From Myxococcales bacterium (GTDB lineage: Bacteria > Myxococcota_A > Polyangia > Palsa-1104), in the NCBI GenBank assembly GCA_028287105.1, contig JAQBQH010000359.1, positions 1 to 51,973 on the forward strand: 51,973 bases of DNA, read 5' to 3'. The notes below the pieces were generated by a model. It was given only the letters and a program-made list of their open reading frames with translations, did not search any database and was not told the origin of the DNA. The translations under genes and the position numbers were made by a program. Below are positions 25,161-39,261 of this stretch, piece by piece (position 1 is the stretch's first letter; each line of letters begins with the position of its first letter).

Positions 25161-26305
25161 TAGGCGCCCGCCTGTCCCGTCGTCTGTAGATACGCATCGA
25201 GGAGCTGGCGCACGCCGGTGGCGCCGACCGGGTGTCCGCCGCCGATGAGCCCGCCCGACGGATTGATCGGCAGCTTGCCGCCGAGCGCGATGACGCCCTC
25301 TTCGACCGCCTTCCACGACTCGCCCGGCGCCGTCAGACCGAAGTGGTCGATGGCCATGTACTCCGACGTCGTGAAGCAGTCGTGCGTCTCGATGCCGTCG
25401 AGCGCCCAGCAGTCGGCGACGCCGGCGCGGCCGAACGCGTCGGTGATGGCGCGGCGGGTGTGCGGCAGGATGAACGGGTTGCCGCGGCTCTCCTCGACCT
25501 TGGCGTCGAACGTCAAGGGCGCGGTGCGATGTCCCCAGCCAAGGAGGCGCGGCACCTGGTCGAGCGTCAGCCCGCGCCGCGCCGCCCACTTCGTGGCGAA
25601 CGCTTCGGAAGCCAGCACCAGCGCCACCGCACCGTCGGTGACCTGCGAGCAGTCGCTCACCTTGATGCGCCCGCCGATGACCGCGTTGTACTGGTCCGAG
25701 CCGCAGGCGTGGTCGTTCGACATGTACCAGGTGCGGGTCTGCGCCTTCGGGTTCTTGCGTGCGTTCTCGTAGTTGATGGCGCTGATGGCGGCGAGGTGCT
25801 CGTCCTTGAGCCCATAGCGCTTCTCGTACTCGTCGCCGAGCTTGCCGAAGAGCTTGGGGAAGGGGAACTCGACGCCCTTGGCCTCGCGCTCGTACCACGC
25901 GGCGGTGCCGAGGTAGTCGCCGCCGACGGCCGGGCTGACCGTCTTCATCTGCTCGACACCGACGACGAGCGCGCTCTCGTAGCGCCCTGCTTCGATCTCG
26001 GCCGACGCGGCGAGCAGCGCGATCGAGCCCGACGCGCAGGCCGCCTCGTGCCGCCCGGTCGGCAGCCCGCCGAACGCCGGGTCGACGTCGACGAGGAAGG
26101 CGCCGAGGTGCCCCTGCATCGCGTAGAGCTCGGCCGCGAAGTTGCCGACGTGGCCGACTTCGATCTCGCGCGCTTCGACGCCGGTGGACGCGAGCCCACC
26201 GGTGACCGCCTCGCGGATCATCGCCGAGATGTGTTTGCCTTCCTTGGTCCAGTTACGGGCGAAGTCGGTCTGATAGCCGCCCAGGATGTAGACAGGTCGC
26301 GTCAT
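25076..26305 (-). CDS. Thiolase, acetyl-CoA acetyltransferase family
   Basis: This 409-aa thiolase (start [19 protein letters not shown]) has the nucleophilic Cys in [24 protein letters not shown] and the C-terminal [13 protein letters not shown]. These are closer to SCP2/acetyl-CoA acetyltransferase-like thiolases than to FadI. The final residues [14 protein letters not shown] retain the second active-site Cys. It follows the 3-hydroxyacyl-CoA dehydrogenase gene after four bases, so the pair makes the last two steps of an (S)-type beta-oxidation or related acyl-CoA degradation. The extension upstream of 26305 lies within the dehydrogenase gene and is rejected. Confidence 0.9.
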   Translation of the reverse strand: MTRPVYILGGYQTDFARNWTKEGKHISAMIREAVTGGLASTGVEAREIEVGHVGNFAAELYAMQGHLGAFLVDVDPAFGGLPTGRHEAACASGSIALLAASAEIEAGRYESALVVGVEQMKTVSPAVGGDYLGTAAWYEREAKGVEFPFPKLFGKLGDEYEKRYGLKDEHLAAISAINYENARKNPKAQTRTWYMSNDHACGSDQYNAVIGGRIKVSDCSQVTDGAVALVLASEAFATKWAARRGLTLDQVPRLLGWGHRTAPLTFDAKVEESRGNPFILPHTRRAITDAFGRAGVADCWALDGIETHDCFTTSEYMAIDHFGLTAPGESWKAVEEGVIALGGKLPINPSGGLIGGGHPVGATGVRQLLDAYLQTTGQAGAYQVEGARRFATLNIGGSGTTTCVFVVGT

Positions 26306-26309
26306 CTTT

Positions 26310-27554
26310 TCACCCGTGGAAGAAGCGGCCCACGTCGACGTGGGCGGCATCGAAGAGTCGTTGATTGCGCTCGGCGGCCTCGACGAGCACGCGCGGAATC
26401 GGAAGCTTCGCCGCCTCGAGCAGCGCCACCGTGCGGCGCGCGCCGATGAGATCGACGAGCGCGCCCGGCGGGGCCCAGTTGAACCCGAAGCCCATGATGC
26501 GGTCGACGTCGGCGACGCGCTCGACCACTTCGCCGACCCGGTTGAGCGCGTAGCTGACGTAGCCGAGGATCACCTTGCGCATGAGCGCGGCGTCGGGGCC
26601 AGTCGCTTCGGCGAAGACGTCGAACGCCTCCTGATAGCGGCCGACGTGGTTGAGCGCGCGCATCTGCTTGGCGACCTCGGGCGTCTTGACGTCGCTCTTT
26701 CCGCCCTTCTTGAAGAAGCCACCCTCGGCGGGCGTCTTGTCACCGAGCACGCCGCGCGCGATCTTCGCTTTCATCGACGCCGGCAGCGCGAAGGCGGCGT
26801 GCGCCTCGTCCTTGGTGTGGGCGAAGATGTTGTCGACGATCGCCTGGTGCACGTCCCAGCCGACGAAGTCGATGGTGGCCAAGGGCGGCATCGCGCGGCC
26901 GGTGTGCGGACCGAGCAGCGCGTCGACGTAGGCGGCGCCATGCTCGTCGGCGAGCTGCGCGCATTCGTTGAGCACCTTGAAGCCGACGCGATTGCCGCAG
27001 AAGGCCGGCGTGTCGCTGGTGCGCACCAGCTCGCGCCCGAGCCGACCCTGGAGTAGCTCGGTCACCTCCTCCGTCACCAGCGGGTCGGTGCCGGCGTGCG
27101 GAATGAGCTCGCAGCCGACGATGACGTTGGGCGGATTGAAGAAATGAATGCCGAGAAAATGACGGGCGAAGCTCGCGTCGCCCGTCTGAGCCATCGACGC
27201 GATCGAAAGCCCCGACGAGACGGTGGCCACGATCGAGTCGGGGCGCCTGAGCTCGGCGATCTTCTCGAAGTAGACGCGCTTGAGCGCCAGATCCTCGGAG
27301 ACCGCTTCGAAGACGAGGTCGGCGCCGGGTACGACCTTGGCCAGATCTTCATCGTACGATCCGACCGAGATGAAGCGTCCGAGGGCCGTCGACTTGGCCA
27401 TCTTCTCGGCGCGCTTCTTCCCTTCGGCGGCCTTGTCGCGCGTGCGCGCGAGGAAGACCGTGTCGATGCCCGCCGCGGCGAACACCTCTCCCGAGCCGGC
27501 GCCCATCGCGCCGTTTGCACCCAGGACCACCACCTTCCGAAATTGTCGTCCCAT
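26310..27554 (-). CDS. 3-hydroxyacyl-CoA dehydrogenase (stand-alone)
   Basis: This 414-aa NAD-dependent enzyme oxidises (S)-3-hydroxyacyl-CoA. It has the Rossmann signature [18 protein letters not shown] (residues about 6-23), the catalytic-region [13 protein letters not shown], and [10 protein letters not shown], followed by the two C-terminal 3HCDH domains. It lacks the enoyl-CoA hydratase domain of FadB, so hydration must come from another protein. The start MGRQFRK fits the family better than the longer reading from 27590. It forms a two-gene operon with the thiolase 4 bases downstream. The 193-base region upstream is shared with the divergent DAHP synthase gene. Confidence 0.92.
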   Translation of the reverse strand: MGRQFRKVVVLGANGAMGAGSGEVFAAAGIDTVFLARTRDKAAEGKKRAEKMAKSTALGRFISVGSYDEDLAKVVPGADLVFEAVSEDLALKRVYFEKIAELRRPDSIVATVSSGLSIASMAQTGDASFARHFLGIHFFNPPNVIVGCELIPHAGTDPLVTEEVTELLQGRLGRELVRTSDTPAFCGNRVGFKVLNECAQLADEHGAAYVDALLGPHTGRAMPPLATIDFVGWDVHQAIVDNIFAHTKDEAHAAFALPASMKAKIARGVLGDKTPAEGGFFKKGGKSDVKTPEVAKQMRALNHVGRYQEAFDVFAEATGPDAALMRKVILGYVSYALNRVGEVVERVADVDRIMGFGFNWAPPGALVDLIGARRTVALLEAAKLPIPRVLVEAAERNQRLFDAAHVDVGRFFHG

Positions 27555-27736
27555 GCAGACAGTCCTGCGCGCCGGCCCATTCGATGTCAATGTGTTAACG
27601 ACCCTGAAAAGCGTCGCCCACCGTCGCTGCTTTAAGTTTTCGCTTAGATTTCGCGACCCGCCGCGTCAATCTGTCAACGTCGATTTTCAAATGTTGTAAA
27701 TCGGTAAACAGTGGCGCGAAGGGCACAAACAATCGA

Positions 27737-27742
27737 TATACA
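27737..27742 (+). promoter_or_regulatory. -10-like hexamer TATACA before the DAHP synthase gene
   Basis: TATACA ends five bases before the ATG at 27748; no Shine-Dalgarno sequence is present. This would make a nearly leaderless transcript. The surrounding intergenic region (27555-27747) is clearly more AT-rich than the genes, but I do not see a matching -35 box. Confidence 0.35.
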
Positions 27743-27747
27743 CGGCC

Positions 27748-28860
27748 ATGGTCATCGTCATGAAAGCGGATCTGCCGCGCGACTCCGAGGAGCTGAAACA
27801 GGTCATCGCGCTGGCGGAGAGTTATCCGGGAGTCACCACTCGCATGCACGTCGTGCAGGGCGCCACGCGCTCGCTCACCGAGCTCTACCTCCTCGGTCCG
27901 ACGCACGCGCTGCCCGCTGCGCCGTTCGAAGAGTTCGAGTGCGTCGAGAAGGTCGTGCGCATCACCGAGAAGTTCCGCGCCATCGGCCGCCACGGCCAGC
28001 TCGAGGCGATCGGCTGGGAGTACAACGGCGTCACCTTCTCGCAGGAGACCCTGCACGTCTTTCCAGGCGTGTGCGCCGTCGACCGGCGCGAAAATGTCGA
28101 GGACACCTTTCGCGCGCTCGCCGGTCTCGGCATCGTCACCACGCGCGCCGGCGCCTACAAGCCGCGCACCTCGCCGTACGACTTCCAGGGCCTCGGCAAA
28201 GAGTGCCTGCCTTGGCTGTTCGAGCTGGCTGGCAAGTACGGCATCCGCGTCATCGCCATGGAGGTGACGCACGAGTCGCACATCCACGAGATTCGCAGCG
28301 CGCTCGCCGCGTCGGGCAACGCCACCGGCGTGATGCTGCAGATCGGGACGCGCAACGCGCAGAACTTCGAGCTGCTCAAGGCGGTCGGCGCGCAGAGCGA
28401 CATGCCGGTCTTGTTCAAGCGCGGCATGGGCATCCCGCTCGAGGAGTCGCTCAACGCCTGCGAGTACGTCGCGTCGGGCGGCAATCACCGCATCGTGTTC
28501 GGGCTGCGCGGCATGAAGACGCAGCTCGGCGACCCGCACCGCAACTTCGTCGACTTCGCGCACGTGCCGGTGGTCAAGCGCATGACCCGCATGCCGGTGT
28601 GCATCGATCCGTCGCACTCGGTCGGCCGCCGCGTGGTCGCGCCCGATGGGATCCTCGACATCCTGCACGTCACCGCGCAGGCCGTGATCGCCGGCGCCAA
28701 TATGGTGCTGGTCGACGTCCATCCGCGGCCGGCCGAAGCGCTGTGCGACGGACCGCAAGCGCTCCTCCTGGACGAGCTGCCCTATCTAATGGAGGACGTC
28801 GCGATCGCGCGGCGCGCCTACGAAGAGCGCACCGCGCTGGTGCGCCGTCGCGCCTCCTGA
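27748..28860 (+). CDS. aroF: 3-deoxy-7-phosphoheptulonate (DAHP) synthase, class I-beta
   Basis: This 370-aa enzyme condenses phosphoenolpyruvate and erythrose 4-phosphate, the first step of the shikimate pathway. The N-terminal 85 residues (MVIVMKADLP...) form the ferredoxin-like regulatory domain of the class I-beta group. The TIM barrel has RAGAYKPRTSPYDFQGLG, VLFKRGMG and CIDPSHSVGRR, which bind PEP, E4P and the metal. The N-terminal domain can bring feedback control by aromatic amino acids. The gene stands alone, 155 bases before gltB on the same strand. The symbol is used in the generic sense for DAHP synthase. Confidence 0.93.
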   Translation: MVIVMKADLPRDSEELKQVIALAESYPGVTTRMHVVQGATRSLTELYLLGPTHALPAAPFEEFECVEKVVRITEKFRAIGRHGQLEAIGWEYNGVTFSQETLHVFPGVCAVDRRENVEDTFRALAGLGIVTTRAGAYKPRTSPYDFQGLGKECLPWLFELAGKYGIRVIAMEVTHESHIHEIRSALAASGNATGVMLQIGTRNAQNFELLKAVGAQSDMPVLFKRGMGIPLEESLNACEYVASGGNHRIVFGLRGMKTQLGDPHRNFVDFAHVPVVKRMTRMPVCIDPSHSVGRRVVAPDGILDILHVTAQAVIAGANMVLVDVHPRPAEALCDGPQALLLDELPYLMEDVAIARRAYEERTALVRRRAS

Positions 28861-29015
28861 TTCACGCCCTCGGCAATCAGCTGGCAACGTCGCGCGCGCC
28901 GTCGCAATCGAGTTCTAAAGCCGCGTGGTGTCAGCGGATGTTGACGCCAGTTTTCGAATACGAATTTACAAACTCGAAACATAGCGCAGCGCGTCACGTG
29001 GGTTAGACTCTCATC

Positions 29016-33579
<4,564 letters not shown>

Positions 33580-33587
<8 letters not shown>

Positions 33588-34986
33588 GCTGCGCGGCTTC
33601 CTCGAGATCCAAAGGCAAAAGCCGTCGTCGCAGCCGGTGCCGGAGCGGCTGCGCCACTGGCGCGAGTTCGAGCTGCCGCTGGCGGAGCCGAAGCTGCGCG
33701 ATCAGGGGGCCCGCTGCATGGACTGCGGCATCCCCTTCTGTCACGACGGCTGCCCGCTGGGAAACCTGATCCCCGACTGGAACGACCACGTCTACGGCGG
33801 CCGCTGGGAGGCGGCGCTGCGGGCGCTGCACGCGACCAACAACTTCCCCGAGATCACCGGTCGCGTCTGTCCGGCGCCGTGCGAGACCTCGTGCGTGCTC
33901 AACCTCGAACAGCAGCCGGTCACCATCAAGACCCTCGAGAAGTCGATCATCGATCGCGCGTTTGCCGTCGGTGCGGTGCTGCCGCAGCCGTCGCGCGTGC
34001 GCACCGGCAAGCGGGTCGCGGTGGTCGGCTCGGGTCCGGCGGGGCTGGCCGCCGCGCAGCAGCTGGCGCGGCGCGGGCATGACGTCGTGGTCCTCGAGAA
34101 GGCCGATCGCATCGGGGGCCTGCTCCGCTACGGAATCCCCGACTTCAAGATGGAGAAGGAGATCCTCGACCGGCGCATGAGCCAGATGCGCGAAGAAGGC
34201 GTCGAGTTCCACACCAGCGTCAACTGCGGCGTCGACGTCTCGGGCGACGAGCTGCGGCGCAGCTACGACGCCGTGGTGCTGGCGGGCGGCGCGATGCGGC
34301 CGCGCGATCTGCAGGTCCCGGGGCGCGAGCTCTCGGGCGTGCACTTCGCGATGGACTTCCTCACCCAGCAGAACAGGCGCGTCGCCGGCGACATCGTCCC
34401 CGACGAAGGCGCCATCCTGGCGACGGGCAAGCGCGTCGTCGTCCTCGGCGGCGGCGACACCGGCTCCGACTGCGTCGGCACCTCGCTACGTCAAGGCGCC
34501 GCGCACGTCCTGTCGCTCGAGCTGATGCCGCGTCCGCCCGACGAGCGCGCGACGGCAAACCCGTGGCCGCAGTGGCCGCTCGTCTACCGCACGTCGTCGT
34601 CGCATGAAGAGGGCGGCGAGCGCGAGTTCGCGGTCATGACCAAGCGCGTCGTCGGCGAGAACGGCCGCGTCGTCGGCCTCGCGGCGGTTCACGTCGAGCT
34701 GAAGGATCGCCAGATCGTCGAGGTCCCCGGCAGCGAGTACACCATTCCCTGCGAGCTGGTGCTGCTGGCGATGGGCTTCGTCGGCCCCGTCAAAGAGGGG
34801 CTGCTCGAGCAGCTTGGCGTGGCGCTCGACGCGCGCGGCAACGTCGCCGTGAAGAACGGCCGCACGTCGATCGACGGCGTCTTCGCTGCCGGCGACATGT
34901 CGCGCGGCCAGTCGCTCGTCGTGTGGGCCATCGCCGAGGGCCGCAAGGTCGCCGCCGAGGTCGACAGCTACTTGACCGCGACGTAA
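33580..34986 (+). CDS. gltD: Glutamate synthase small subunit
   Basis: This 468-aa subunit passes electrons from NADPH through FAD and two 4Fe-4S clusters to GltB. The N-terminal cluster region has [17 protein letters not shown] and CPAPCETSC. Two dinucleotide folds follow: FAD site [15 protein letters not shown] (about 147-161) and NADPH site [12 protein letters not shown] (about 287-298). The C-terminal [19 protein letters not shown] is the second FAD motif. Eight bases of overlap with gltB ensure coupled translation. It ends 42 bases from the 3' end of the histidine kinase gene on the other strand; no terminator is obvious between them. Confidence 0.96.
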
Positions 34987-35028
34987 CCGCTCCGCCTGGT
35001 CACCTGCGATGGCTGCGCCTCGTCAGCG

Positions 35029-37065
35029 TCAGCGCAGATAGCGCTGAACGATGGCGCGAAGGTTGGCAGGGTCGAAGGGTTTCTCGAGATGCTCTCTCGG
35101 CGTATCAGAGAGGAAATGGCGCGCCTTGGCCGTAAAGGCGCCGCCCGTCAGAAAGATCATCCGATTGGCCTGGTCGGGAGCGACGAGCGAGAGCTCGTGG
35201 TGAAAGTCCATTCCGGTCATTTCGGGCATCATCAGATCGCAGAGGATGAGGTCGAAGGTGTCGCCGCCCGCACAAAGCGCCAGGGCCTCTTTGGCCGACG
35301 CCAGGGCGACGACATCGTGCTCCTTGGACAACACCCGTTTGACGATTTGCAGCAGCAAGACCTCGTCATCGACGATCAGGACACGACCGCGACGGGAGGC
35401 GGGCGCTACGGTTGTAGGCGGCTGCAGCGGCATGGTCTCTTCTTTCCGGCCGATGGGGAGCGAGACGCGAAAGGTCGCCCCCTTGCCGAGCTCACTGGCG
35501 ACCGTCAGCTCTCCGCCGACGTCGGCGACGATGCGGTGACAAATCGCGAGGCCGAGTCCCGTGCCGACCCCGACCGCCTTGGTGGTGAAGAATGCATCGA
35601 AGACGCGGCCGATGATCTCCGGGGCGATCCCGGGGCCCGTGTCTCTGACCTCGACGATGACCCGCTCACCCTCGAGCCGGGTGCTCACATGGATCTCGTT
35701 GTGCTCCGCTCGTCCCTCGGGCAGCGCCTGCGCGGCATTGACCAACAGGTTGAGGAACACCTGACCGAGACGCCCTTCGTTCGCATCGACCGCCGGCACG
35801 ACGCCGTAGTGTTTGACCAGGCGGGCGCGATGGCGAATCTCGTTCCATCCCATGCGCAGCGACGATTCCATGATCGCCTTGACGTCGACGACGCCCCGGG
35901 CCTCGTCCGTCGGCGAGCGTGAGAAGATCTTCAGGTCGCGAACGATCAAGCGCACCCGCTCTGCCGCTTCGCGCGCCTCGTCGAGCGGCGCCTTGATCTC
36001 TTCGTAGAGGCCGACGTCGCGCCGCGCGCGACTCGCCAGGTCGCCATCTCCGCAGCGCATGCGCGTCAGACTCTCCGATACGAAGTCGAGATTTGCGATC
36101 ACGGCGGCGAGCGGGTTGTTGATCTCGTGCGCCACACCGGCCGCCAGCGTACCGACGGAGGCCATGCGGTCGCTGACCATCAGCTGCGAGGTCAGCTTCT
36201 TTCGTTCCGTCACATCGCGAACCAATCCGAGGTAACCGACCGCCTGGGTAGCTCCGTCGACGAGGTAGGAGACCGCGATGTTGACCGAAATTTCGGAGCC
36301 ATCTTTGTGACGAAGAGTCGTATCGATCGCATCCTTCGTCCTCTGCTGGCTCTGTTGCCCTGCGCTCTCCTTGGCCGCGGCGCTCATGAAGTCGTAGGCG
36401 CTCGCTCCGACCAGCGCGCGGGTCTCGTAGCCGATCATCTCGGCGAATCGTGAATTCACGAACACGATCCGTCCCTCCGCATCGATCTTGATGATGCCGT
36501 CCGAGGTCGCCTCCACGATCTGGCGATACTGCTCCTCGCTCTTGCGCAGCGCGCTCTCCGCCCGCATATGGCTCGTGCGGTCGGTGACCATGGTCAGCGC
36601 CCCGACGTTGTTCCCGTCGGCGTCTCGAATCGGGCTGGTCTTGATCTGGACCCACAGCTCCGCGCCGTCGCTGCGCGCACACTGTACTTCACGCTCCTCG
36701 GATAGTCCCGCGCGCAGTCGTTCGACGCGGAGCGCCGCGGCCGGGCCGAACGCTTCAGGCAAGAACGTCGACGAGGGCCGCCCCAACATCGACTCGAGCG
36801 AATAGCCGAGGATTTGGGCCAGCCGTTCGTTCACGAAGGTGATGTTCGATTCGAGGTCGACGGTCCAGATGCCTTCGTTGGTGGTTTCGACGATGCGCCG
36901 ATAGCGCTCTTCGCTCGCGCACAAGGCAGACTGCGCTTTGGAGAGCAGCATCGGCGTCTTGCTCTTGAGGTCGACGACGGCGTCGATCTGCCCCGAGAGC
37001 AGGGCTGCGACCATCGACTGGGCCTCCAACAGCTGGCGCTTGAGCTCGCGCTCCCGACTCGTCAT
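35029..37065 (-). CDS. Hybrid sensor histidine kinase of the kai operon
   Basis: This 678-aa soluble kinase begins with a short helical segment containing LLSGQIDAVVDL (about 22-33), an opening I associate with kinases next to KaiB/KaiC genes (GEVDALVV). Two PAS domains follow (about 50-170 and 175-288). The dimerisation domain has His313 (AAGVAHEINNPLAA); the ATPase has N439/N443, DTGPGI (475-480) and GTGLGL (501-506). The C-terminal receiver (560-678) has Asp566/Asp567, Asp610 (DLILCDLMMPEM) and the Lys of EKPFDP. There are no membrane segments. The ATG overlaps the kaiB stop (ATGA). It is the likely output of the Kai proteins, in place of SasA/CikA; that is inference from position. Confidence 0.93.
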   Translation of the reverse strand: MTSRERELKRQLLEAQSMVAALLSGQIDAVVDLKSKTPMLLSKAQSALCASEERYRRIVETTNEGIWTVDLESNITFVNERLAQILGYSLESMLGRPSSTFLPEAFGPAAALRVERLRAGLSEEREVQCARSDGAELWVQIKTSPIRDADGNNVGALTMVTDRTSHMRAESALRKSEEQYRQIVEATSDGIIKIDAEGRIVFVNSRFAEMIGYETRALVGASAYDFMSAAAKESAGQQSQQRTKDAIDTTLRHKDGSEISVNIAVSYLVDGATQAVGYLGLVRDVTERKKLTSQLMVSDRMASVGTLAAGVAHEINNPLAAVIANLDFVSESLTRMRCGDGDLASRARRDVGLYEEIKAPLDEAREAAERVRLIVRDLKIFSRSPTDEARGVVDVKAIMESSLRMGWNEIRHRARLVKHYGVVPAVDANEGRLGQVFLNLLVNAAQALPEGRAEHNEIHVSTRLEGERVIVEVRDTGPGIAPEIIGRVFDAFFTTKAVGVGTGLGLAICHRIVADVGGELTVASELGKGATFRVSLPIGRKEETMPLQPPTTVAPASRRGRVLIVDDEVLLLQIVKRVLSKEHDVVALASAKEALALCAGGDTFDLILCDLMMPEMTGMDFHHELSLVAPDQANRMIFLTGGAFTAKARHFLSDTPREHLEKPFDPANLRAIVQRYLR

Positions 37066-37352
37066 CTGGCAGCCAGCGTCATGAGAACTCTGTCCGTGTC
37101 GCTCAAGTTACCGATCAACCGCTGCACGGGTGAAGGCGACAGCTTGAGCAACGTCGGCGTCACGACGATTCCGTCCTCCAGGCCGCGCCCGGGATGCCGC
37201 AGCAGATCGACGATCTCCAGAACGTGCGCCGACGGAAAATGGGTCGCGCACAGCGCCTTGACATTGGCGACCGCCAAGAGCGAGTTTGGCGCGTTGGCCG
37301 CAACGTAGAGCCGCAAGCGAAGGCCCCGATTCTTGCCCGTGACGTGGGCCAT
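37062..37352 (-). CDS. kaiB: KaiB-domain protein
   Basis: This 96-aa protein is a complete KaiB: LRLRLYVAANAPNSLLAVANVKALC (read in parts, about residues 11-36), HVLEIVDLLRHP and VVTPTLLKLSPSPVQRLIGNLSDTD. In cyanobacteria KaiB switches fold and docks on the KaiC CI ring. Its start overlaps nothing but is one base from the kaiC stop; the stop overlaps the kinase start by four bases. The reading frame could start further upstream but that part is the translated kaiC 3' end. The length is as in the cyanobacterial protein. Interaction with the neighbouring KaiC is likely. Confidence 0.93.
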   Translation of the reverse strand: MAHVTGKNRGLRLRLYVAANAPNSLLAVANVKALCATHFPSAHVLEIVDLLRHPGRGLEDGIVVTPTLLKLSPSPVQRLIGNLSDTDRVLMTLAAR

Positions 37353-37353
37353 G

Positions 37354-39261
37354 CTAACGCCCCGCCTCCTTGCCGTTCCTCTCGGCGACGCCCGCCCGAG
37401 CCCGTGACGTGGCGAATCGGCCATCGTCATCGGCGTGACGCATCTTGCGGAGCACAGCGCGATCGGTTGCCTGCAGCTTCGACGCCGATCCGGTGGCGCG
37501 TGCGAGGAGCGCGATCTCGGCGCTGCGCGCGTCCATCTCGGTCTGAACGACCTGCAGTCGCGCCGCTGCTTCAGCCTGCGCGACTTGCAGCTGGAGTCGC
37601 TTGAGCTCCGTCGCGACGTCGCTGCGCTGTTGGGTCGCCTCCTCCTCCTGCTCCCACTCCCAGCGCGCCACTCCCATGAGCACCTTTCCCTGGGCGATGA
37701 ACACGTCGGCGAGGTCGACCCCCTTGTCGGAGAGCGTGAGCTCTCGCACCTGATTCGAGTGGCCCGTGCCGCGTGACTTGACGATCGTCAACGCGCGATT
37801 GCGCTCGCCGTCCTGCACGACGTACGAAACATGAATCCAGGTGTCGGCGATCGTCGAGATGCCGGTGGCAGTCGCCTCGTCGGTGCTGAGGCCGTCCATC
37901 AACGATGTGTTGACGACGGTGACCCCTTCCCCCTTGAGAAAGTCCAGGAACTGCTGGGCCGCGTCCGCCGAAGCGACATGTGAAAGCTTGGTCGAGAGCG
38001 CCGAGAGCGGATCGATCACCAGACAGCTCGGCTTATGAGATCGCACCTTGGCGCGCAGATCGCTGAACTGGTCTTCGATGTTGGGCCCGCGCGTGCGTGT
38101 CGAATACATGCTCAACAGCCTGGACTTGACGTAGGGGTCGAGCTGGACGCCGACCGAACGCAGGTTGCGAACGATCTGGGTGGCGCCCTCGTCGAAACTG
38201 ACGTACATCGTGCGCTCGCCGCGCTTGCACGCCGCCTCGATGAAGAGCCCCGCCAGCGTCGATTTAGCCGTTCCCGGCGCCCCGGAGATGAGGACGTTGG
38301 TGCCGCGGTGAAAGCCGCCTTGCAGCATCTTGTCGAGACGCGGAAGCCCCGACGAAATGCGCTCGTCGCTGACGTCGTACTTGAGCTCGCGCGGTCCACG
38401 ATTGGTGAGCTGCAGGCCTTCGGCGGTGAGCGCGATGGGGAACTCGTCACCGGAGAAACCGGAGCCGCGGTACTTCACGATGCGCAGGTTGCGAAAGGCC
38501 GACCCGTCGACGACCTGGTGCCGCAGGACGACGACGCAGTCCACCATGAACTGCAAGAAGTTGTAGCGTTGGTCGAGCTCCAGGCCGCCGACCTTCTGCG
38601 TGACGATGCCGGTCAGTCCGGTCCGCGAGAGCCATTCGCGGATGCGATAGATCTCGCGACGCTCGGCGACCGGGTCGTCGAGGAGATTCAAGAGCACGTC
38701 GATCCCGTCGAACACGATGCGCTTGGCGCCAAGATCGCGCGCCTTCGATTCGAGCAGCGCGAGCATGCCGACGAGATCGAAGTCCCCGGACTTGACGATT
38801 TCGGGTGAGAGGCGTGCGTCGAAGAAGAACAACTTCTTCTTGTCGAGCACCGACAAATCCCAGCCGAATGTAGCGGCATTGGCGATGATCTGGCGCGTGC
38901 TCTCCTCGAACGCGACGAAGATGCCGCCGTCGTCCATTTGATTCGCGCCGTTGATCAGCGACTGGAGCGCGAAGACCGTCTTTCCGCATCCCGGTCCGCC
39001 CATGACCAGCGTCGTTCGTCCGCGGGGCAGCCCGCCGTTGGTGATTTCGTCGAAACCCTGGATTCCCGTGAGAGTCTTCGTCACCGTCGCGTGCGCAGAC
39101 TTCACCGTCGCGTGCGCAGACTTCATCGCGTGCGAAGACTCCGTTCGGCGCTCGACCGTGCGCTCGCCCGCTCGGAGAGCCCGCTCGGCGCGAGAGAGCC
39201 TCGTGGACCGCTGTTTCGCGTGCTTCTTTTCGCGTGTGACCTTGCCGTTGCTGGCGCTCAT
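37354..39261 (-). CDS. kaiC: KaiC-like circadian/timer ATPase
   Basis: This 635-aa protein has both RecA-like KaiC domains. CI carries Walker A GGPGCGKT (88-95) and the catalytic pair Glu119/Glu120. CII carries GAPGTAKST (327-335), with Asp357/Glu358 in the position of the catalytic Glu pair. The autophosphorylation dyad of cyanobacterial KaiC (Ser431/Thr432) is kept as Ser469/Thr470 in GISTIADT, with Thr464 at the Thr426 position. A long C-terminal extension (about 530-600) is a coiled coil. The N-terminal 62 residues are basic and contain a tandem KSAHATV repeat. The ATG at 39261 has a GAGGAG eight bases upstream, so it is preferred over GTG 39297. No KaiA gene is in the window. Confidence 0.95.
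   Translation of the reverse strand: MSASNGKVTREKKHAKQRSTRLSRAERALRAGERTVERRTESSHAMKSAHATVKSAHATVTKTLTGIQGFDEITNGGLPRGRTTLVMGGPGCGKTVFALQSLINGANQMDDGGIFVAFEESTRQIIANAATFGWDLSVLDKKKLFFFDARLSPEIVKSGDFDLVGMLALLESKARDLGAKRIVFDGIDVLLNLLDDPVAERREIYRIREWLSRTGLTGIVTQKVGGLELDQRYNFLQFMVDCVVVLRHQVVDGSAFRNLRIVKYRGSGFSGDEFPIALTAEGLQLTNRGPRELKYDVSDERISSGLPRLDKMLQGGFHRGTNVLISGAPGTAKSTLAGLFIEAACKRGERTMYVSFDEGATQIVRNLRSVGVQLDPYVKSRLLSMYSTRTRGPNIEDQFSDLRAKVRSHKPSCLVIDPLSALSTKLSHVASADAAQQFLDFLKGEGVTVVNTSLMDGLSTDEATATGISTIADTWIHVSYVVQDGERNRALTIVKSRGTGHSNQVRELTLSDKGVDLADVFIAQGKVLMGVARWEWEQEEEATQQRSDVATELKRLQLQVAQAEAAARLQVVQTEMDARSAEIALLARATGSASKLQATDRAVLRKMRHADDDGRFATSRARAGVAERNGKEAGR
39082..39140 (-). repeat. 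Tandem 21-bp repeat in the 5' end of kaiC
   Basis: The unit occupies 39082-39102 and is repeated exactly at 39103-39123, with a third diverged and shortened copy at 39124-39140. It encodes the heptapeptide KSAHATV about 2.5 times in the N-terminal extension of KaiC. It keeps the reading frame, and its number could vary between strains. Confidence 0.8.

Noticed and set aside
28920-28972. A -35/-10 promoter for gltB at TTGACG with ATTTAC
   Set aside because: The -10 match is poor and far from the start; the TAGACT next to the ATG is at least as likely.
39082-39140. Short tandem repeats as a CRISPR remnant
   Set aside because: Units are adjacent without spacers, are in frame with kaiC, and number only 2.5.
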